Notes: generated by a model not told the origin, from the letters alone. A DNA stretch of 64,000 nucleotides from JAPORK01 sp026710285 (GCA_965201045.1 OZ241746.1:2108001-2172000); one strand, 5' to 3'. Positions 7,929 to 19,329 are shown, numbered from the stretch's first letter. Numbers and translations: made by a program.

Positions 7929-10900
7929 TTACTCCAGACGTAAATCAGAATGCTTGCCAAGTCTCATATAACCATAAAGATCTGTTGTGTTGAGGCGAGG
8001 ATGCCTGAGCATTGCTTTCATGTCTGTAGTTTTCATTGATGTATTAATAATACCATGATCAAAAATTTGATAAACAGACCAGGCAAAATAATATCCTAAA
8101 CCACTTTTAAATACTATAAACATATGGTTATAACCATTAATTATTGCACCCATATTATTATGTTGAAACAGCTTATAAATAAATTTGAATTTGCGCTGTT
8201 TTAAAGTATAATCGCCATTTATTCTCAATGGTTGTAATACATTGTTTAAAGCTATTATATAAGTATAATCTTGTGAAGCAGCAACCTGCTCAGAAAAGGG
8301 TAAATCGTTTCGAAGTGTTAAAAAACGCTCCAGTTCACCGATAGAAAGCAATGCTCGTCTAAAATAATATGCCAGTAAAATACAGCCGGTATCACAGGCT
8401 ATATTGTCTCTGAAGGGTGAACAACGTAATAATGCCCATGTCAGCGCAACCTCTCTTAAAGTCTTAAATTCTAAAAAGGAACCATACTTAAGATTGGGCG
8501 CTTGTTGCAGAAACTGACTCACTGTAAGAGTAGCAGCAGACAATTCTAAATTAAGCCCATCAAGTGCATCTCCGGAAAAAACGCAAACTTCATTTGAACA
8601 ACTAAATTCGCTGACACAAAAATTTCCGTTTTTTGCTGAAAGCATTTTAAAAGGAATCTCTAGTTCAAACTCTTCATTTGCCATGGAAAAAGACAACAGA
8701 CCTGTAGCCACTGTAACTGCTGTTTCTGCCATACCTATAAGGCTACCTGCAATATTGAGCCCTCTGTTAGCAGGTATTGCAGCCGCTATCACAGGGATAC
8801 TGCCAATGGTGGCTGCACCTGCCACAACACCGGCCACAGCAATAGCGCCGGCACCGGCAGCGGCTGCTCCCAGGGTAGCAACAGTACATCCAAACTGGAT
8901 AACTGCTGCAGTAATATTTGCCCAGCGCTGATGCAATGCACTCAGTCCTGCTGTACTGATATAATCTGCCCATTTAAAAATTTCTCCTAGCCATTTTGGG
9001 CTATTGCCGGACGGATCTGTATTCATGACCGGATTGTTACTACCAAAAGCATAACCATCACCTGCTGGATCTTCACTGAGGAAATAGCGCTGATTTTTAT
9101 TATACGTCCTGTGACCTTCACCTAAAAATTGCCATCCTGTAGCAGGATCTCTGCGTTCACCATCAAATCCATATAAAGTTTGCTGATACAGGGGAAGCGT
9201 CTCAGATTTTCTGTGCCATATCATACCATAAGGACTGTAAATATTATGCTGATATACTTTATACTGACCACTGTTGTGTTTCTTTAAAATTGCAGCAATA
9301 TCACCTTTATAACTGCTTTCATAATATTCACTGATTATTCCGTCTGTTGTTTTTGCTACCCCCATATAACCGGTAATATGTATATCTTGCCCGGGAGTCA
9401 TGATTTTTTCATTGATTAGCGTATCACCTGAATAAAAAAGATAACTGCTGCCCTGTGCACTTTTTTCCACCATCTCCTTTCCATCACCATCATAGGTGTA
9501 ATCACTCTGTTTTCCTTTTGCTGAAACAACCCGAGTAACTTCATTCATGGCATTATAAGTTATATGATTGCCTTCTCCATCCACTGCCATATTACCAACA
9601 TCATCATAAGTAAAATTTTGGGAAACTACCCGATTTTGATTCCAACCAGTGCTGATTTGTTGAAGACGCAAAGGTGCAGAAATATTGGTATAACGATAAT
9701 TAATTACTTTACTGACCGTTTTTTGTTGTGTTGAGGGTTGCAATATTTCCTGAATACTTGCCAGCCGGTTCAATGGTGTAAAAGTATAATTCTGTCGGAT
9801 AATGACGGGTGCCTGTATTAATTGTGAGCCGGTGATCGATGTATCATGCGGACATAAAGGTAAACCAGAAGAACCCTGACACTGCATACTAATCAGATTG
9901 TCCAGTACATCGTATTGGTAATGCAGTATAGCGTATTGTTTATTTTCTATTTTCTGGCTGAGTAAAAAAATGTTGTCGTTGATATCATATTTTATTTTCC
10001 ATTGTGATATAAGCTGTTTTTCCAGCGTATCAGTTATTTTATCTTTATTTCCCCACCGATCATAATGAAATGTACGATACATACCGCTGCCGTAACTGAT
10101 ATGTTGTATACGGGAAAAATCATCATAAATGGTCAGAAATAATCTTTCACTGCTGCTGCTTTTATAAGGTTGATAGTCAATATGATCAATACGTCCCAGC
10201 CAGTCATATTCGGTCTTTGTTTTATTTCCGGAAATATCTGTGGTGCTAACAACACGCTGGTTATTATCATACGTCCATTGTAGTTGATAATTAGGGTAGT
10301 CATTTTTACCTGTATGATTTAACTGTTGTATCAATCCATTATCGTTGTAAGAATAAGTGGTAGTACCAGAAATATCAGTTCGTCTATATAAATTTAAAGT
10401 AACCGGATCATAATCATTAACATATTGTTGTTTATTATCTATCAATTTGCTAACAGGAAGATTTAAAATATTATACCGCCATGAAAACACATGTCTATTT
10501 GCAGTAGTAATAGTTGCAATCTGTCCGTCTGATGTATAAGTATAAAAAGTACGTTTACCATCTTCTCCTGCATGCCAGATCAACTGACCTGCAGCATTAT
10601 AATAGGAAGAAGATAACAGATAGCGTCCTCCTGAAACAGGACAGACCCAGGATTGTATAACCTGCCCGGTCAAATTGTAAACCTGGTGTACTCTGTTTCC
10701 GGCAGGATCAACTGTATCGGTTAATTGTCCCTGTGAATCGTAATACTGTCTTATAATTCTTCCTGAAGGATCTTGTATATTACGCTGTCGTCCAAATCCA
10801 TCATAAGTGATTACTGAAACCCGTGCTGTAGGTTGTTTATCACTATTAAGGCAGAGTGACTTCACAGAAGGTAATAAACCTGTGGTAGCCGGTAATATCC

Positions 10901-13448
10901 ATTGCTTGACCGGCTTACTGAGTATATTTGCCCGTGAGACTGAGATAACAGAGCGTTCACCCTGTACATTTTTCTGATAACTGAGAACACACCTGTCACT
11001 GTCATCATAATGTGTAATCATAGTTTCACCATCAGGAAGATGAATGCGTACAACTCTGCCCGTATCATCATAGTCCTGTGTAGTATCAAGTGTTGTTTCG
11101 TGCTCTGATTCACTAATAAAATAACTACTTTGCCTGGCAATACGTCCATATTTATCGTAGAAGATTTTTTTTACCGGCCACCAGTGACCTGTTTGCTGTT
11201 TTCCTGTTTTATCAACAGCTTCATTAAAACTTATTAAAACTCTTCCGGCTCCATCAAAAAGAACTTTTTTTTGTAAACCATTCACGGTTGTAATTAGTAT
11301 CTGATTAAGATGTTCAGATACTGTATAGTCATAGTGAATGCTCGCAGCAAAAGCAGTACCTGTAGCCCGCTCTGTTTTTATTAATCTGTCCCATATATCG
11401 TAATAATAACGATCACTATCTTTTTTTTCTGTATCGATTACGTTCAGCGTCTGGTTTGTAAATAGACTGGTTGTAATATAAGATGATATTTGACGTTTAT
11501 TTTTAGACAACTCAATGGCGCTGTAAGTTGTTTTAGTTTGATTGTCCGGACTCTTTATATAGTAGTAATATTTTTTTATAGTATCTGGTGAACCTGTTTC
11601 ATCCTGACGTTGTGTTACTGTGGATTTTTTTAATAAATCATAAGTTAACAGATCATCAGGATCATCATAGTAATAACGGACAGCTATTAAGCGCTGTTTA
11701 CCTGCCTGTTTTATCTGATGGTCGAGTAATGTAGTATATCCTTTTTCATTATAATTAACTTTCTTTCTATAATAATTACCTATCTTAACAGGATACAGCG
11801 GGTATGTATTTGTTTTTGTGTGAGCAGGATAAATTATAGAAGATTCAGTCAAAGCAGTAAAAGGCCATACTTTTGAAACCGCAGGACAGGCTTTATCACC
11901 ATTGAGAGGACAATAATGTATGTGTGTTAAACGTCCATAACTATCTGTTTGCATAATGACTCTTCCCTGCGAGTCATAACGGGCAGTGACTGTGGTTACC
12001 GCAGGTGTATCCGATGAATCACCCCAAACCCGGGTTACTATTTTCAGAGGAAGGCTATAAAAAACCGGCAAGTCAGTAAAAGAGGAATGTGCACAACCAT
12101 CAGATTTATCTGTACGACAAAAAAAGTAGTGCACAGCTGATAAAACATCTCCGGTTCGGTCACTGATCTGCTGTTCATCTGTCATCAAATGGTATTTATT
12201 GTAAGTACGTATTTCCCGTATAAGACCATTATCCTGCTCAGTCTGATAGCTATAACTTACCGGAACCTCAAACAATCTGTCTCTTGATGAATGAGCAGAA
12301 ATATTCATCCCGGAATTAAAACCGAGATAATTGTGTTCATTTAAATTTGTTTTACCATAATGATAACGACTAATCATCATAGCCTGACCAAACCCTGGAT
12401 CAGCCGTTTCTTTGACAACAGCACACAATGCATGAGGCAATACTGTGTAATTATCTGGTATTTTTATTTCATCACTGCAATTATAAGTTATACGATTTTT
12501 TAATCCTGTTGGATAATTAACGGCAGTAATAAAATGTCGTACATAATGAAAATAAATACCATGACCTGGACGACCATTGGATAAAGGCAGAGTGATACTA
12601 TGCAATTCACTATTTTTTTTATGGATTAGAACAACAACCGGCTTCCTGTTATATCCCTGACTAACCACACAAACAAATTGATTAGTATTGTATAATTTTA
12701 TAATATGCTCGTTATCATCGCTTATTGATTGTAACAGATGAGTACCAGGCATATAACTGAAATGGACACTCCATCCATTCTGTTGTTCAAGATGGATTTC
12801 ATAACCCTCATGATTAAGCGTCTCCCGCAGACCATTGGCATAAGTAATGATAAAATGAGTACTGATATCTCCCTGAATAAGCATATCCTTCAATTTATGA
12901 TACACTGGCCACCAGTGACCTGTTGATTGTTTTGTTAAATAAAAATTTTGTCCAAAGGATGTAGTTAACTGCTTTGTAACCCGATTAAAGTGAGTCAGAT
13001 TCCAGCTCCAGCCTGTTCCTAACCCATCAGGGTTAGCTACAGTACTGCTATTATAATTAACTTCAAGATTAATATTTGGACCATGCCCTAAGTTGCTAAT
13101 CATGCTTCCTATTTTTACATAAGCACTAAGAGTACCTGTCCGTGGATCAACGGTAGTCCCCCACACTTTTTTAAAATTAAAGGCATTGGACCAGGGTGTT
13201 GATTCTGAAGATTCTGAAGAAAAAGTCATTCTGTGTGTTTTTGCCAGTTTTGATCTGCTCTGATTATTATACTGATTTGTTGTTTTATCAGACCTGTTAT
13301 CTGCATGATAAAAATAATTGCTGTGATTATTAAAGCTGTTCCTTTGTTGGCAGGACACGATACAAAACAGACTTTCTTTACAATACAGCAGTGTAAGTGC
13401 TAAGGTCAAAAAATGATAAAAATAATATTTTTGAAGCTGAATCAGCAT
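7929..13448 (-). CDS. RHS/YD-repeat protein, tandem copy 1, with putative papain-like C-terminal domain
   Basis: An 1839-residue polymorphic-toxin-like shell protein. A hydrophobic N-terminus (about residues 6-23) could be a signal or anchor. A beta-rich region begins GTTVDPRTGTLSAYVKIGS, and YD repeats fill about 430-1400 (TYDGFGRQRNIQDPSGRIIR is one). The RHS core is at 1434-1482: DPATGWQFLGEGHRTYN, RYFLSEDPAGDGYAFGSNNP and DPSG. An Ala/Gly-rich hydrophobic stretch (about 1513-1590) follows, then a 250-residue tail. The tail carries C1689 (DTGCILLAYYF), H1775 (YNHMFIVF) and D1797 (YQIFDHGIIN), an order and spacing like papain-fold proteases such as the YopT family; this function is inference. 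AAGAGA lies 9-10 bp before the ATG. No immunity-sized gene lies downstream, only a MITE. Confidence 0.9.
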   Translation of the reverse strand: MLIQLQKYYFYHFLTLALTLLYCKESLFCIVSCQQRNSFNNHSNYFYHADNRSDKTTNQYNNQSRSKLAKTHRMTFSSESSESTPWSNAFNFKKVWGTTVDPRTGTLSAYVKIGSMISNLGHGPNINLEVNYNSSTVANPDGLGTGWSWNLTHFNRVTKQLTTSFGQNFYLTKQSTGHWWPVYHKLKDMLIQGDISTHFIITYANGLRETLNHEGYEIHLEQQNGWSVHFSYMPGTHLLQSISDDNEHIIKLYNTNQFVCVVSQGYNRKPVVVLIHKKNSELHSITLPLSNGRPGHGIYFHYVRHFITAVNYPTGLKNRITYNCSDEIKIPDNYTVLPHALCAVVKETADPGFGQAMMISRYHYGKTNLNEHNYLGFNSGMNISAHSSRDRLFEVPVSYSYQTEQDNGLIREIRTYNKYHLMTDEQQISDRTGDVLSAVHYFFCRTDKSDGCAHSSFTDLPVFYSLPLKIVTRVWGDSSDTPAVTTVTARYDSQGRVIMQTDSYGRLTHIHYCPLNGDKACPAVSKVWPFTALTESSIIYPAHTKTNTYPLYPVKIGNYYRKKVNYNEKGYTTLLDHQIKQAGKQRLIAVRYYYDDPDDLLTYDLLKKSTVTQRQDETGSPDTIKKYYYYIKSPDNQTKTTYSAIELSKNKRQISSYITTSLFTNQTLNVIDTEKKDSDRYYYDIWDRLIKTERATGTAFAASIHYDYTVSEHLNQILITTVNGLQKKVLFDGAGRVLISFNEAVDKTGKQQTGHWWPVKKIFYDKYGRIARQSSYFISESEHETTLDTTQDYDDTGRVVRIHLPDGETMITHYDDSDRCVLSYQKNVQGERSVISVSRANILSKPVKQWILPATTGLLPSVKSLCLNSDKQPTARVSVITYDGFGRQRNIQDPSGRIIRQYYDSQGQLTDTVDPAGNRVHQVYNLTGQVIQSWVCPVSGGRYLLSSSYYNAAGQLIWHAGEDGKRTFYTYTSDGQIATITTANRHVFSWRYNILNLPVSKLIDNKQQYVNDYDPVTLNLYRRTDISGTTTYSYNDNGLIQQLNHTGKNDYPNYQLQWTYDNNQRVVSTTDISGNKTKTEYDWLGRIDHIDYQPYKSSSSERLFLTIYDDFSRIQHISYGSGMYRTFHYDRWGNKDKITDTLEKQLISQWKIKYDINDNIFLLSQKIENKQYAILHYQYDVLDNLISMQCQGSSGLPLCPHDTSITGSQLIQAPVIIRQNYTFTPLNRLASIQEILQPSTQQKTVSKVINYRYTNISAPLRLQQISTGWNQNRVVSQNFTYDDVGNMAVDGEGNHITYNAMNEVTRVVSAKGKQSDYTYDGDGKEMVEKSAQGSSYLFYSGDTLINEKIMTPGQDIHITGYMGVAKTTDGIISEYYESSYKGDIAAILKKHNSGQYKVYQHNIYSPYGMIWHRKSETLPLYQQTLYGFDGERRDPATGWQFLGEGHRTYNKNQRYFLSEDPAGDGYAFGSNNPVMNTDPSGNSPKWLGEIFKWADYISTAGLSALHQRWANITAAVIQFGCTVATLGAAAAGAGAIAVAGVVAGAATIGSIPVIAAAIPANRGLNIAGSLIGMAETAVTVATGLLSFSMANEEFELEIPFKMLSAKNGNFCVSEFSCSNEVCVFSGDALDGLNLELSAATLTVSQFLQQAPNLKYGSFLEFKTLREVALTWALLRCSPFRDNIACDTGCILLAYYFRRALLSIGELERFLTLRNDLPFSEQVAASQDYTYIIALNNVLQPLRINGDYTLKQRKFKFIYKLFQHNNMGAIINGYNHMFIVFKSGLGYYFAWSVYQIFDHGIINTSMKTTDMKAMLRHPRLNTTDLYGYMRLGKHSDLRLE

Positions 13449-13809
13449 ACTGAAATCTCTTTATAAGGAAAATAAATACGTAAAATGAGAGGTTATAAAA
13501 AAAGACTATACATTGGTTATTTGTTTTATTTCTTCATCTACTGCTCACTATTGCAGTTCTTTTTTTCTGTTATTTATACACACACGTAATTCCAGAACTT
13601 CAACAGGTTCAGGCATCATAGCAGTGATCATGCCTGAGTGTTCATTCATCCTGGCGCGAATGAGGTATTGTCAGATTAAAGAGTAAAACAATACAGATAT
13701 GGTTATATACTTGAAACAAAGGTATTGTCAACAGATAAGGACTGGTGACTCAGCTTTGAACAGATAGATTAATACCCGAGAAATATTTATTTAACAGGGG
13801 TTACGCGTT
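13449..13809. repeat. RHS spacer 1 (361 bp), part of the 5881-bp tandem period
   Basis: Same length as the spacer at 19330-19690 and highly similar to it. It should contain the promoter and leader of the RHS gene to its left, with a conserved AAGAGA ribosome site at its left end. I see no gene in it and cannot pick a convincing promoter. Confidence 0.7.
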
Positions 13810-16800
13810 TTACTCCAGACATAAATCGAAATGCTTGCCTAATCTCATATAGCCATAAAAATCTGTTGTGTTGAGGCGGGGATGCCTGAGCATTGCTTTC
13901 ATGTCTGCAGTGTTCATTAATGTATTAATAATACCATGATCAAAAATTTGATAAACGGACCAGTTATAGGAATTTTTTAAGTGATTTGTAAATAATATAA
14001 ACATATGATTATAACTACTAATTATTGTACCAATATTATCATATTGAAACAGATTATAAATATCTCTGAATGAGCGCTGTTTTAAAGTGAACTCGCTATA
14101 TATTTTCAATGGTCGTAATACATGGTTTAAAGACCTTATATAAGGATGATTTTGTGAAGCAACAATGTGCTCATAAGAGGGTAAACTGTTTCGAACTGTT
14201 AAAAAACACTCCAGTTTATCGACAGAAAGTGATGCCCGCCTAAAATAATATGCCAGTAAAATACATCCGGTATCACAGGCTATATTGTCTCTGAAGGGTG
14301 AACAACGTAATAATGCCCATGTCAGCGCAACCTCTCCTAAAGTATTAAATTGTAAAAAGGAACCATGCTTAAGATTGGGCGCTTGTTGCAGAAACTGACT
14401 CACTGTAGGGGTAGCGGCAGGCAATTCTAAATTAAGCTCATCAAGTGCATCTCCGGAAAAAACGCAAACTTCATTTAAACAACTAAATTCGCTAACACAA
14501 AAATTTCCGTTTTTTGTGGAAAGCATTTTAAAAGGAATCTCCAGTTCAAATTCTTCATTTGCCATCGAAAAAGACAACAGACCTGTAGCCACTGTAACTG
14601 CTGTTTCTGCCATACCTATAAGGCTGCCTGCAATATTGAGTCCTCTGTTAGCAGGTATTGCAGCCGCTATAACAGGAATACTGCCAATGGTGGCTGCACC
14701 TGCCACAATACCGGCCACAGCAATAGCGCCGGCACCGGCAGCGGCTGCTCCCAGGGTAGCAACAGTACATCCGAGCTGGATAACTGATGCAGTAATATTT
14801 GCCCAGCGCTGATGCAATGCACTCAATCCTGCTGTACTAATATAACCTGCCCATTTAAAAATTTCTCCCAGCCATTTTGGGCTATTACCAGATGGATCTG
14901 TATTCATGACCGGATTGTTACTACCAAAAGCATAACCATCACCTACCGGATCTTCACTGAGGAAATAGCGCTGCTCTTTATTATACGTCCTATGACCTGC
15001 ACCTAAAAATTGCCATCCTGTAGCAGGATCTCTGCGTTCACCATCAAATCCCTGCAAATTTTGCTGATACAGGGGAAGTGTCTTAGATTTTCTGTGCCAT
15101 ATCATACCATAAGGACTGTAAATATTACGCTGATATACTTTATACTGACTACTGTTGTTTTTTTTTAAAATTGTAACAATATCACCTTTATAACTGCTTT
15201 CATAATATTCACTGATTGTTCCGTCTGTTGTTTTTGCCACCCCCGGATAACCGGTAATATGTGTATCCTGCCCGGGAATGATGATTTTTTCATTGATGAG
15301 CGTACTACCTGAATAAAAAAGATAACTGCTGCCTTGTGCACTTTTTTCCACCACCTCCTTTCCATCACCATCATAGGTGTAATCACTCTGTTTTCCTTTC
15401 GCTGAAACAACCCGGGTAACTTCATTCATGGCATTATAAGTTATATGATTGCCTTCTCCGTCCACTGCCATATTACCAACATCATCATAAGTAAAATTTT
15501 GTAAAACTGCCCGATTTTGGTTCCAGCCTGTGCTGATTTGTTGAAGACGAAAAGGTGCAGAAATATTGGTATAACGATAATTAATTATTTTACTGACTGT
15601 TTTCTGTTGTGCTGTGGGTTGCAATATTTCCTGAATGCTTGCCAGCCGGTTCAATGGTGTAAAAGTATAATTTTGTCGGATAATGACGGGTGCCTGTATT
15701 AATTGTGAGCCGGTGATCGATGTATCATGCGGACATAAAGGTAAACCAGAAGAACCCTGACACTGCATACTAATCAGATTGTCCAGTACATCGTATTGGT
15801 AATGCAGTATAGCGTATTGTTTATTTTCTATTTTCTGGCTGAGTAAAAAAATGTTGTCGTTGATATCATATTTTATTTTCCATTGTGATATAAGCTGTTT
15901 TTCCAGCGTATCAGTTATTTTATCTTTATTTCCCCACCGATCATAATGAAATGTACGATACATACCGCTGCCGTAACTGATATGTTGTATACGGGAAAAA
16001 TCATCATAAATGGTCAGAAATAATCTTTCACTGCTGCTGCTTTTATAAGGTTGATAGTCAATATGATCAATACGTCCCAGCCAGTCATATTCGGTCTTTG
16101 TTTTATTTCCGGAAATATCTGTGGTGCTAACAACACGCTGGTTATTATCATACGTCCATTGTAGTTGATAATTAGGGTAGTCATTTTTACCTGTATGATT
16201 TAACTGTTGTATCAATCCATTATCGTTGTAAGAATAAGTGGTAGTACCAGAAATATCAGTTCGTCTATATAAATTTAAAGTAACCGGATCATAATCATTA
16301 ACATATTGTTGTTTATTATCTATCAATTTGCTAACAGGAAGATTTAAAATATTATACCGCCATGAAAACACATGTCTATTTGCAGTAGTAATAGTTGCAA
16401 TCTGTCCGTCTGATGTATAAGTATAAAAAGTACGTTTACCATCTTCTCCTGCATGCCAGATCAACTGACCTGCAGCATTATAATAGGAAGAAGATAACAG
16501 ATAGCGTCCTCCTGAAACAGGACAGACCCAGGATTGTATAACCTGCCCGGTCAAATTGTAAACCTGGTGTACTCTGTTTCCGGCAGGATCAACTGTATCG
16601 GTTAATTGTCCCTGTGAATCGTAATACTGTCTTATAATTCTTCCTGAAGGATCTTGTATATTACGCTGTCGTCCAAATCCATCATAAGTGATTACTGAAA
16701 CCCGTGCTGTAGGTTGTTTATCACTATTAAGGCAGAGTGACTTCACAGAAGGTAATAAACCTGTGGTAGCCGGTAATATCCATTGCTTGACCGGCTTACT

Positions 16801-19329
16801 GAGTATATTTGCCCGTGAGACTGAGATAACAGAGCGTTCACCCTGTACATTTTTCTGATAGCTGAGAACACACCTGTCACTGTCATCATAATGTGTAATC
16901 GTAGTTTCACCATCAGGAAGATGAATGCGTACAACTCTGCCCGTATCATCATAGTCCTGTGTAGTATCAAGTGTTGTTTCGTGCTCTGATTCACTAATAA
17001 AATAACTACTTTGCCTAGCAATACGTCCATATTTATCGTAGAAGATTTTTTTTACCGGCCACCAGTGACCTGTTTGCTGTTTTCCTGTTTTATCAACAGC
17101 TTCATTAAAACTTATTAAAACTTTTCCGGCGCCATCAAAAAGAACTTTTTTTTGTAAACCATTCACGGCTGTAATTAATACCTGATTAAGGCGTTCAGAT
17201 ACTGTATAGTCATAGTGGATGCTCGCAGCAAAAGCAGTACCTACAGCTCGCTCTATTTTTACTAATCTGTCCCATATATCGTAATAATAACGGTCACTAT
17301 CTTTTTTTTCTGTATCAGTTACGTTTAGCGTCTGGTTTGTAAACAGACTGGTTGTAATATAAGATGATATTTGACGTTCATTTTCAGACAACTCAATGGC
17401 GCTGTAAGTTGTTTTAGTTTGATTATCCGGACTCTTTATATAGTAGTAATATTTTTTTATAGTATCTGGTGAACCTGTTTCATCCTGACGTTGTGTTACT
17501 GTAGATTTTTTTAATAAACCATAAGTTAACAGATCATCAGGATCATCATAGTAATAACGGACAGCTATTAAGCGCTGTTTACCTGCCTGTTTTATCTGAT
17601 GGTCGAGTACTGTAGTATATCCTTTTCGATTATAATTAACTTTCTTTCTATAATAATTACCTATCTTAACAGGATACAGCGGGTATGTATTTGTTTTTGT
17701 GTGAGCAGGATAAATTACAGAAGATTCAGTCAAAGCAGTAAAAGGCCATACTTTTGAAACCGCAGGACAGGCTTTATCACCATTGAGAGGACAATAATGT
17801 ATGCGTGTTAAACGTCCATAACTATCTGTTTGAATAATGACTCTTCCCTGCGAGTCATAACGGGCAGTGACTGTGGTTACAGCAGGTGTATCCGATGCAT
17901 CACCCCAAACCCGGGTTACTATTTTCAGAGGAAGGCTATAAAAAACCGGCAAGTCAGTAAAAGAGGAGTGTGTACAACCATCATATTTATCTGTACGACA
18001 AAAAAAGTAGTGTACAGATGATAAAACATCTCCGGTTCGGTCACTGATCTGCTGTTCATCTGTCATCAAATGATATTTATTGTAGGTACGTATTTCCCGT
18101 ATAAGACCATTGTCCTGCTCAGTCTGATAGCTATAACTTACCGGAACCTCAAACAATCTGTCTCTTGATGAATGAGCAGAAATATTCATCCCGGAATTAA
18201 AACCGAGATAATTGTGTTCATTTAAATTTGTTTTACCATAATGATAACGACTAATCATCATAGCCTGACCAAACCCTGGATCAGCCGTTTCTTTGACAAC
18301 AGCACACAATGCATGAGGCAATACTGTGTAATTATCTGGTATTTTTATTTCATCACTGCAATTATAAGTTATACGATTTTTTAATCCTGTTGGATAATTA
18401 ATACCATTAATAAAATGTCGTACATAATGAAAATAAATACCATGGCCTGGACGATCATTGGATAAAGGCAGAGTGATACTATGCAATTCACTATTTTTTT
18501 TATGGATTAGAACAACAACCGGCTTCCCGTTATATCCCTGACTAACCACACAAACAAATTGATTAGTATTGTATAGTTTAATAATATGCCCGTTATCATC
18601 GCTTATTGATTGTAACAGATGAGTACCAGGCATATAACTGAAATGGACACTCCATCCATTCTGTTGTTCAAGATGGATTTCATAACCCTCATGATTAAGC
18701 GTCTCCCGCAGACCATTGGCATAAGTAATGATAAAATGAGTACTGATATCTCCCTGAATAAGCATATCCTTCAATTTATGATACACTGGCCACCAGTGAC
18801 CTGTTGATTGTTTTGTTAAATAAAAATTTTGTCCAAAGGATGTAGTTAACTGCTTTGTAACCGGATTAAAGTGAGTCAGATTCCAGCTCCAGCCTGTTCC
18901 TAACCCATCAGGGTTAGCTAAAGCATTGCTATTATAATTAACTTCAAGATTAATATTTGGACCATGCCCTAAGTTGCTAATCATGCTTCCTATTTTTACA
19001 TAAGCACTAAGAGTACCTGTCCGTGGATCAACAGTAGTTCCCCACATTTTTTTAAAATTAAAGGCATTGGACCAGGGTGTTGATTCTGAAGATTCTGAAG
19101 AAAAAGTCGTTCTGTGTGTTTTTTCCAGTTTTGATCTGCTCTGATTATTATACTGATTTGTTGTTTTATCAGATTTGTTATCTGAATGATAAAAATAATT
19201 GCTATGATTATTAAAGCTGTTCCTTTGTTTACAGGATATGATGCAAAACAGACTTTCTGTACAATACAGCAGTGTAAGTGCTAAGGTCAAAAAATGATAA
19301 AAATAGTATTTTTGAAGCTGAATCAGCAT
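13810..19329 (-). CDS. RHS/YD-repeat protein, tandem copy 2, diverged tail
   Basis: Exactly the same length (1839 residues) and domain order as copy 1, with near-identical shell and core; only scattered substitutions separate them through most of the gene. The tail differs sharply between about residues 1698 and 1792: copy 2 has RRASLSVDKLECFLTVRNSL where copy 1 has RRALLSIGELERFLTLRNDL, and LFTNHLKNSYN before WSVYQIFDHG. C1689, H1775 and D1797 of the putative triad are all kept. The tail end is again nearly identical (MLRHPRLNTTDFYGYMRLGK). That a diverged patch is bracketed by near-identical sequence with no length change suggests selection or gene conversion acting locally. Function inferred as for copy 1. 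Confidence 0.9.
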   Translation of the reverse strand: MLIQLQKYYFYHFLTLALTLLYCTESLFCIISCKQRNSFNNHSNYFYHSDNKSDKTTNQYNNQSRSKLEKTHRTTFSSESSESTPWSNAFNFKKMWGTTVDPRTGTLSAYVKIGSMISNLGHGPNINLEVNYNSNALANPDGLGTGWSWNLTHFNPVTKQLTTSFGQNFYLTKQSTGHWWPVYHKLKDMLIQGDISTHFIITYANGLRETLNHEGYEIHLEQQNGWSVHFSYMPGTHLLQSISDDNGHIIKLYNTNQFVCVVSQGYNGKPVVVLIHKKNSELHSITLPLSNDRPGHGIYFHYVRHFINGINYPTGLKNRITYNCSDEIKIPDNYTVLPHALCAVVKETADPGFGQAMMISRYHYGKTNLNEHNYLGFNSGMNISAHSSRDRLFEVPVSYSYQTEQDNGLIREIRTYNKYHLMTDEQQISDRTGDVLSSVHYFFCRTDKYDGCTHSSFTDLPVFYSLPLKIVTRVWGDASDTPAVTTVTARYDSQGRVIIQTDSYGRLTRIHYCPLNGDKACPAVSKVWPFTALTESSVIYPAHTKTNTYPLYPVKIGNYYRKKVNYNRKGYTTVLDHQIKQAGKQRLIAVRYYYDDPDDLLTYGLLKKSTVTQRQDETGSPDTIKKYYYYIKSPDNQTKTTYSAIELSENERQISSYITTSLFTNQTLNVTDTEKKDSDRYYYDIWDRLVKIERAVGTAFAASIHYDYTVSERLNQVLITAVNGLQKKVLFDGAGKVLISFNEAVDKTGKQQTGHWWPVKKIFYDKYGRIARQSSYFISESEHETTLDTTQDYDDTGRVVRIHLPDGETTITHYDDSDRCVLSYQKNVQGERSVISVSRANILSKPVKQWILPATTGLLPSVKSLCLNSDKQPTARVSVITYDGFGRQRNIQDPSGRIIRQYYDSQGQLTDTVDPAGNRVHQVYNLTGQVIQSWVCPVSGGRYLLSSSYYNAAGQLIWHAGEDGKRTFYTYTSDGQIATITTANRHVFSWRYNILNLPVSKLIDNKQQYVNDYDPVTLNLYRRTDISGTTTYSYNDNGLIQQLNHTGKNDYPNYQLQWTYDNNQRVVSTTDISGNKTKTEYDWLGRIDHIDYQPYKSSSSERLFLTIYDDFSRIQHISYGSGMYRTFHYDRWGNKDKITDTLEKQLISQWKIKYDINDNIFLLSQKIENKQYAILHYQYDVLDNLISMQCQGSSGLPLCPHDTSITGSQLIQAPVIIRQNYTFTPLNRLASIQEILQPTAQQKTVSKIINYRYTNISAPFRLQQISTGWNQNRAVLQNFTYDDVGNMAVDGEGNHITYNAMNEVTRVVSAKGKQSDYTYDGDGKEVVEKSAQGSSYLFYSGSTLINEKIIIPGQDTHITGYPGVAKTTDGTISEYYESSYKGDIVTILKKNNSSQYKVYQRNIYSPYGMIWHRKSKTLPLYQQNLQGFDGERRDPATGWQFLGAGHRTYNKEQRYFLSEDPVGDGYAFGSNNPVMNTDPSGNSPKWLGEIFKWAGYISTAGLSALHQRWANITASVIQLGCTVATLGAAAAGAGAIAVAGIVAGAATIGSIPVIAAAIPANRGLNIAGSLIGMAETAVTVATGLLSFSMANEEFELEIPFKMLSTKNGNFCVSEFSCLNEVCVFSGDALDELNLELPAATPTVSQFLQQAPNLKHGSFLQFNTLGEVALTWALLRCSPFRDNIACDTGCILLAYYFRRASLSVDKLECFLTVRNSLPSYEHIVASQNHPYIRSLNHVLRPLKIYSEFTLKQRSFRDIYNLFQYDNIGTIISSYNHMFILFTNHLKNSYNWSVYQIFDHGIINTLMNTADMKAMLRHPRLNTTDFYGYMRLGKHFDLCLE

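Noticed and set aside
8683..8931. Plus-strand Ala/Pro-rich frames repeated in each RHS gene (8683, 14516, 20409)
   Set aside because: They are the antisense of the Gly/Ala-rich hydrophobic segment of the RHS proteins and recur only because the genes are tandem copies.
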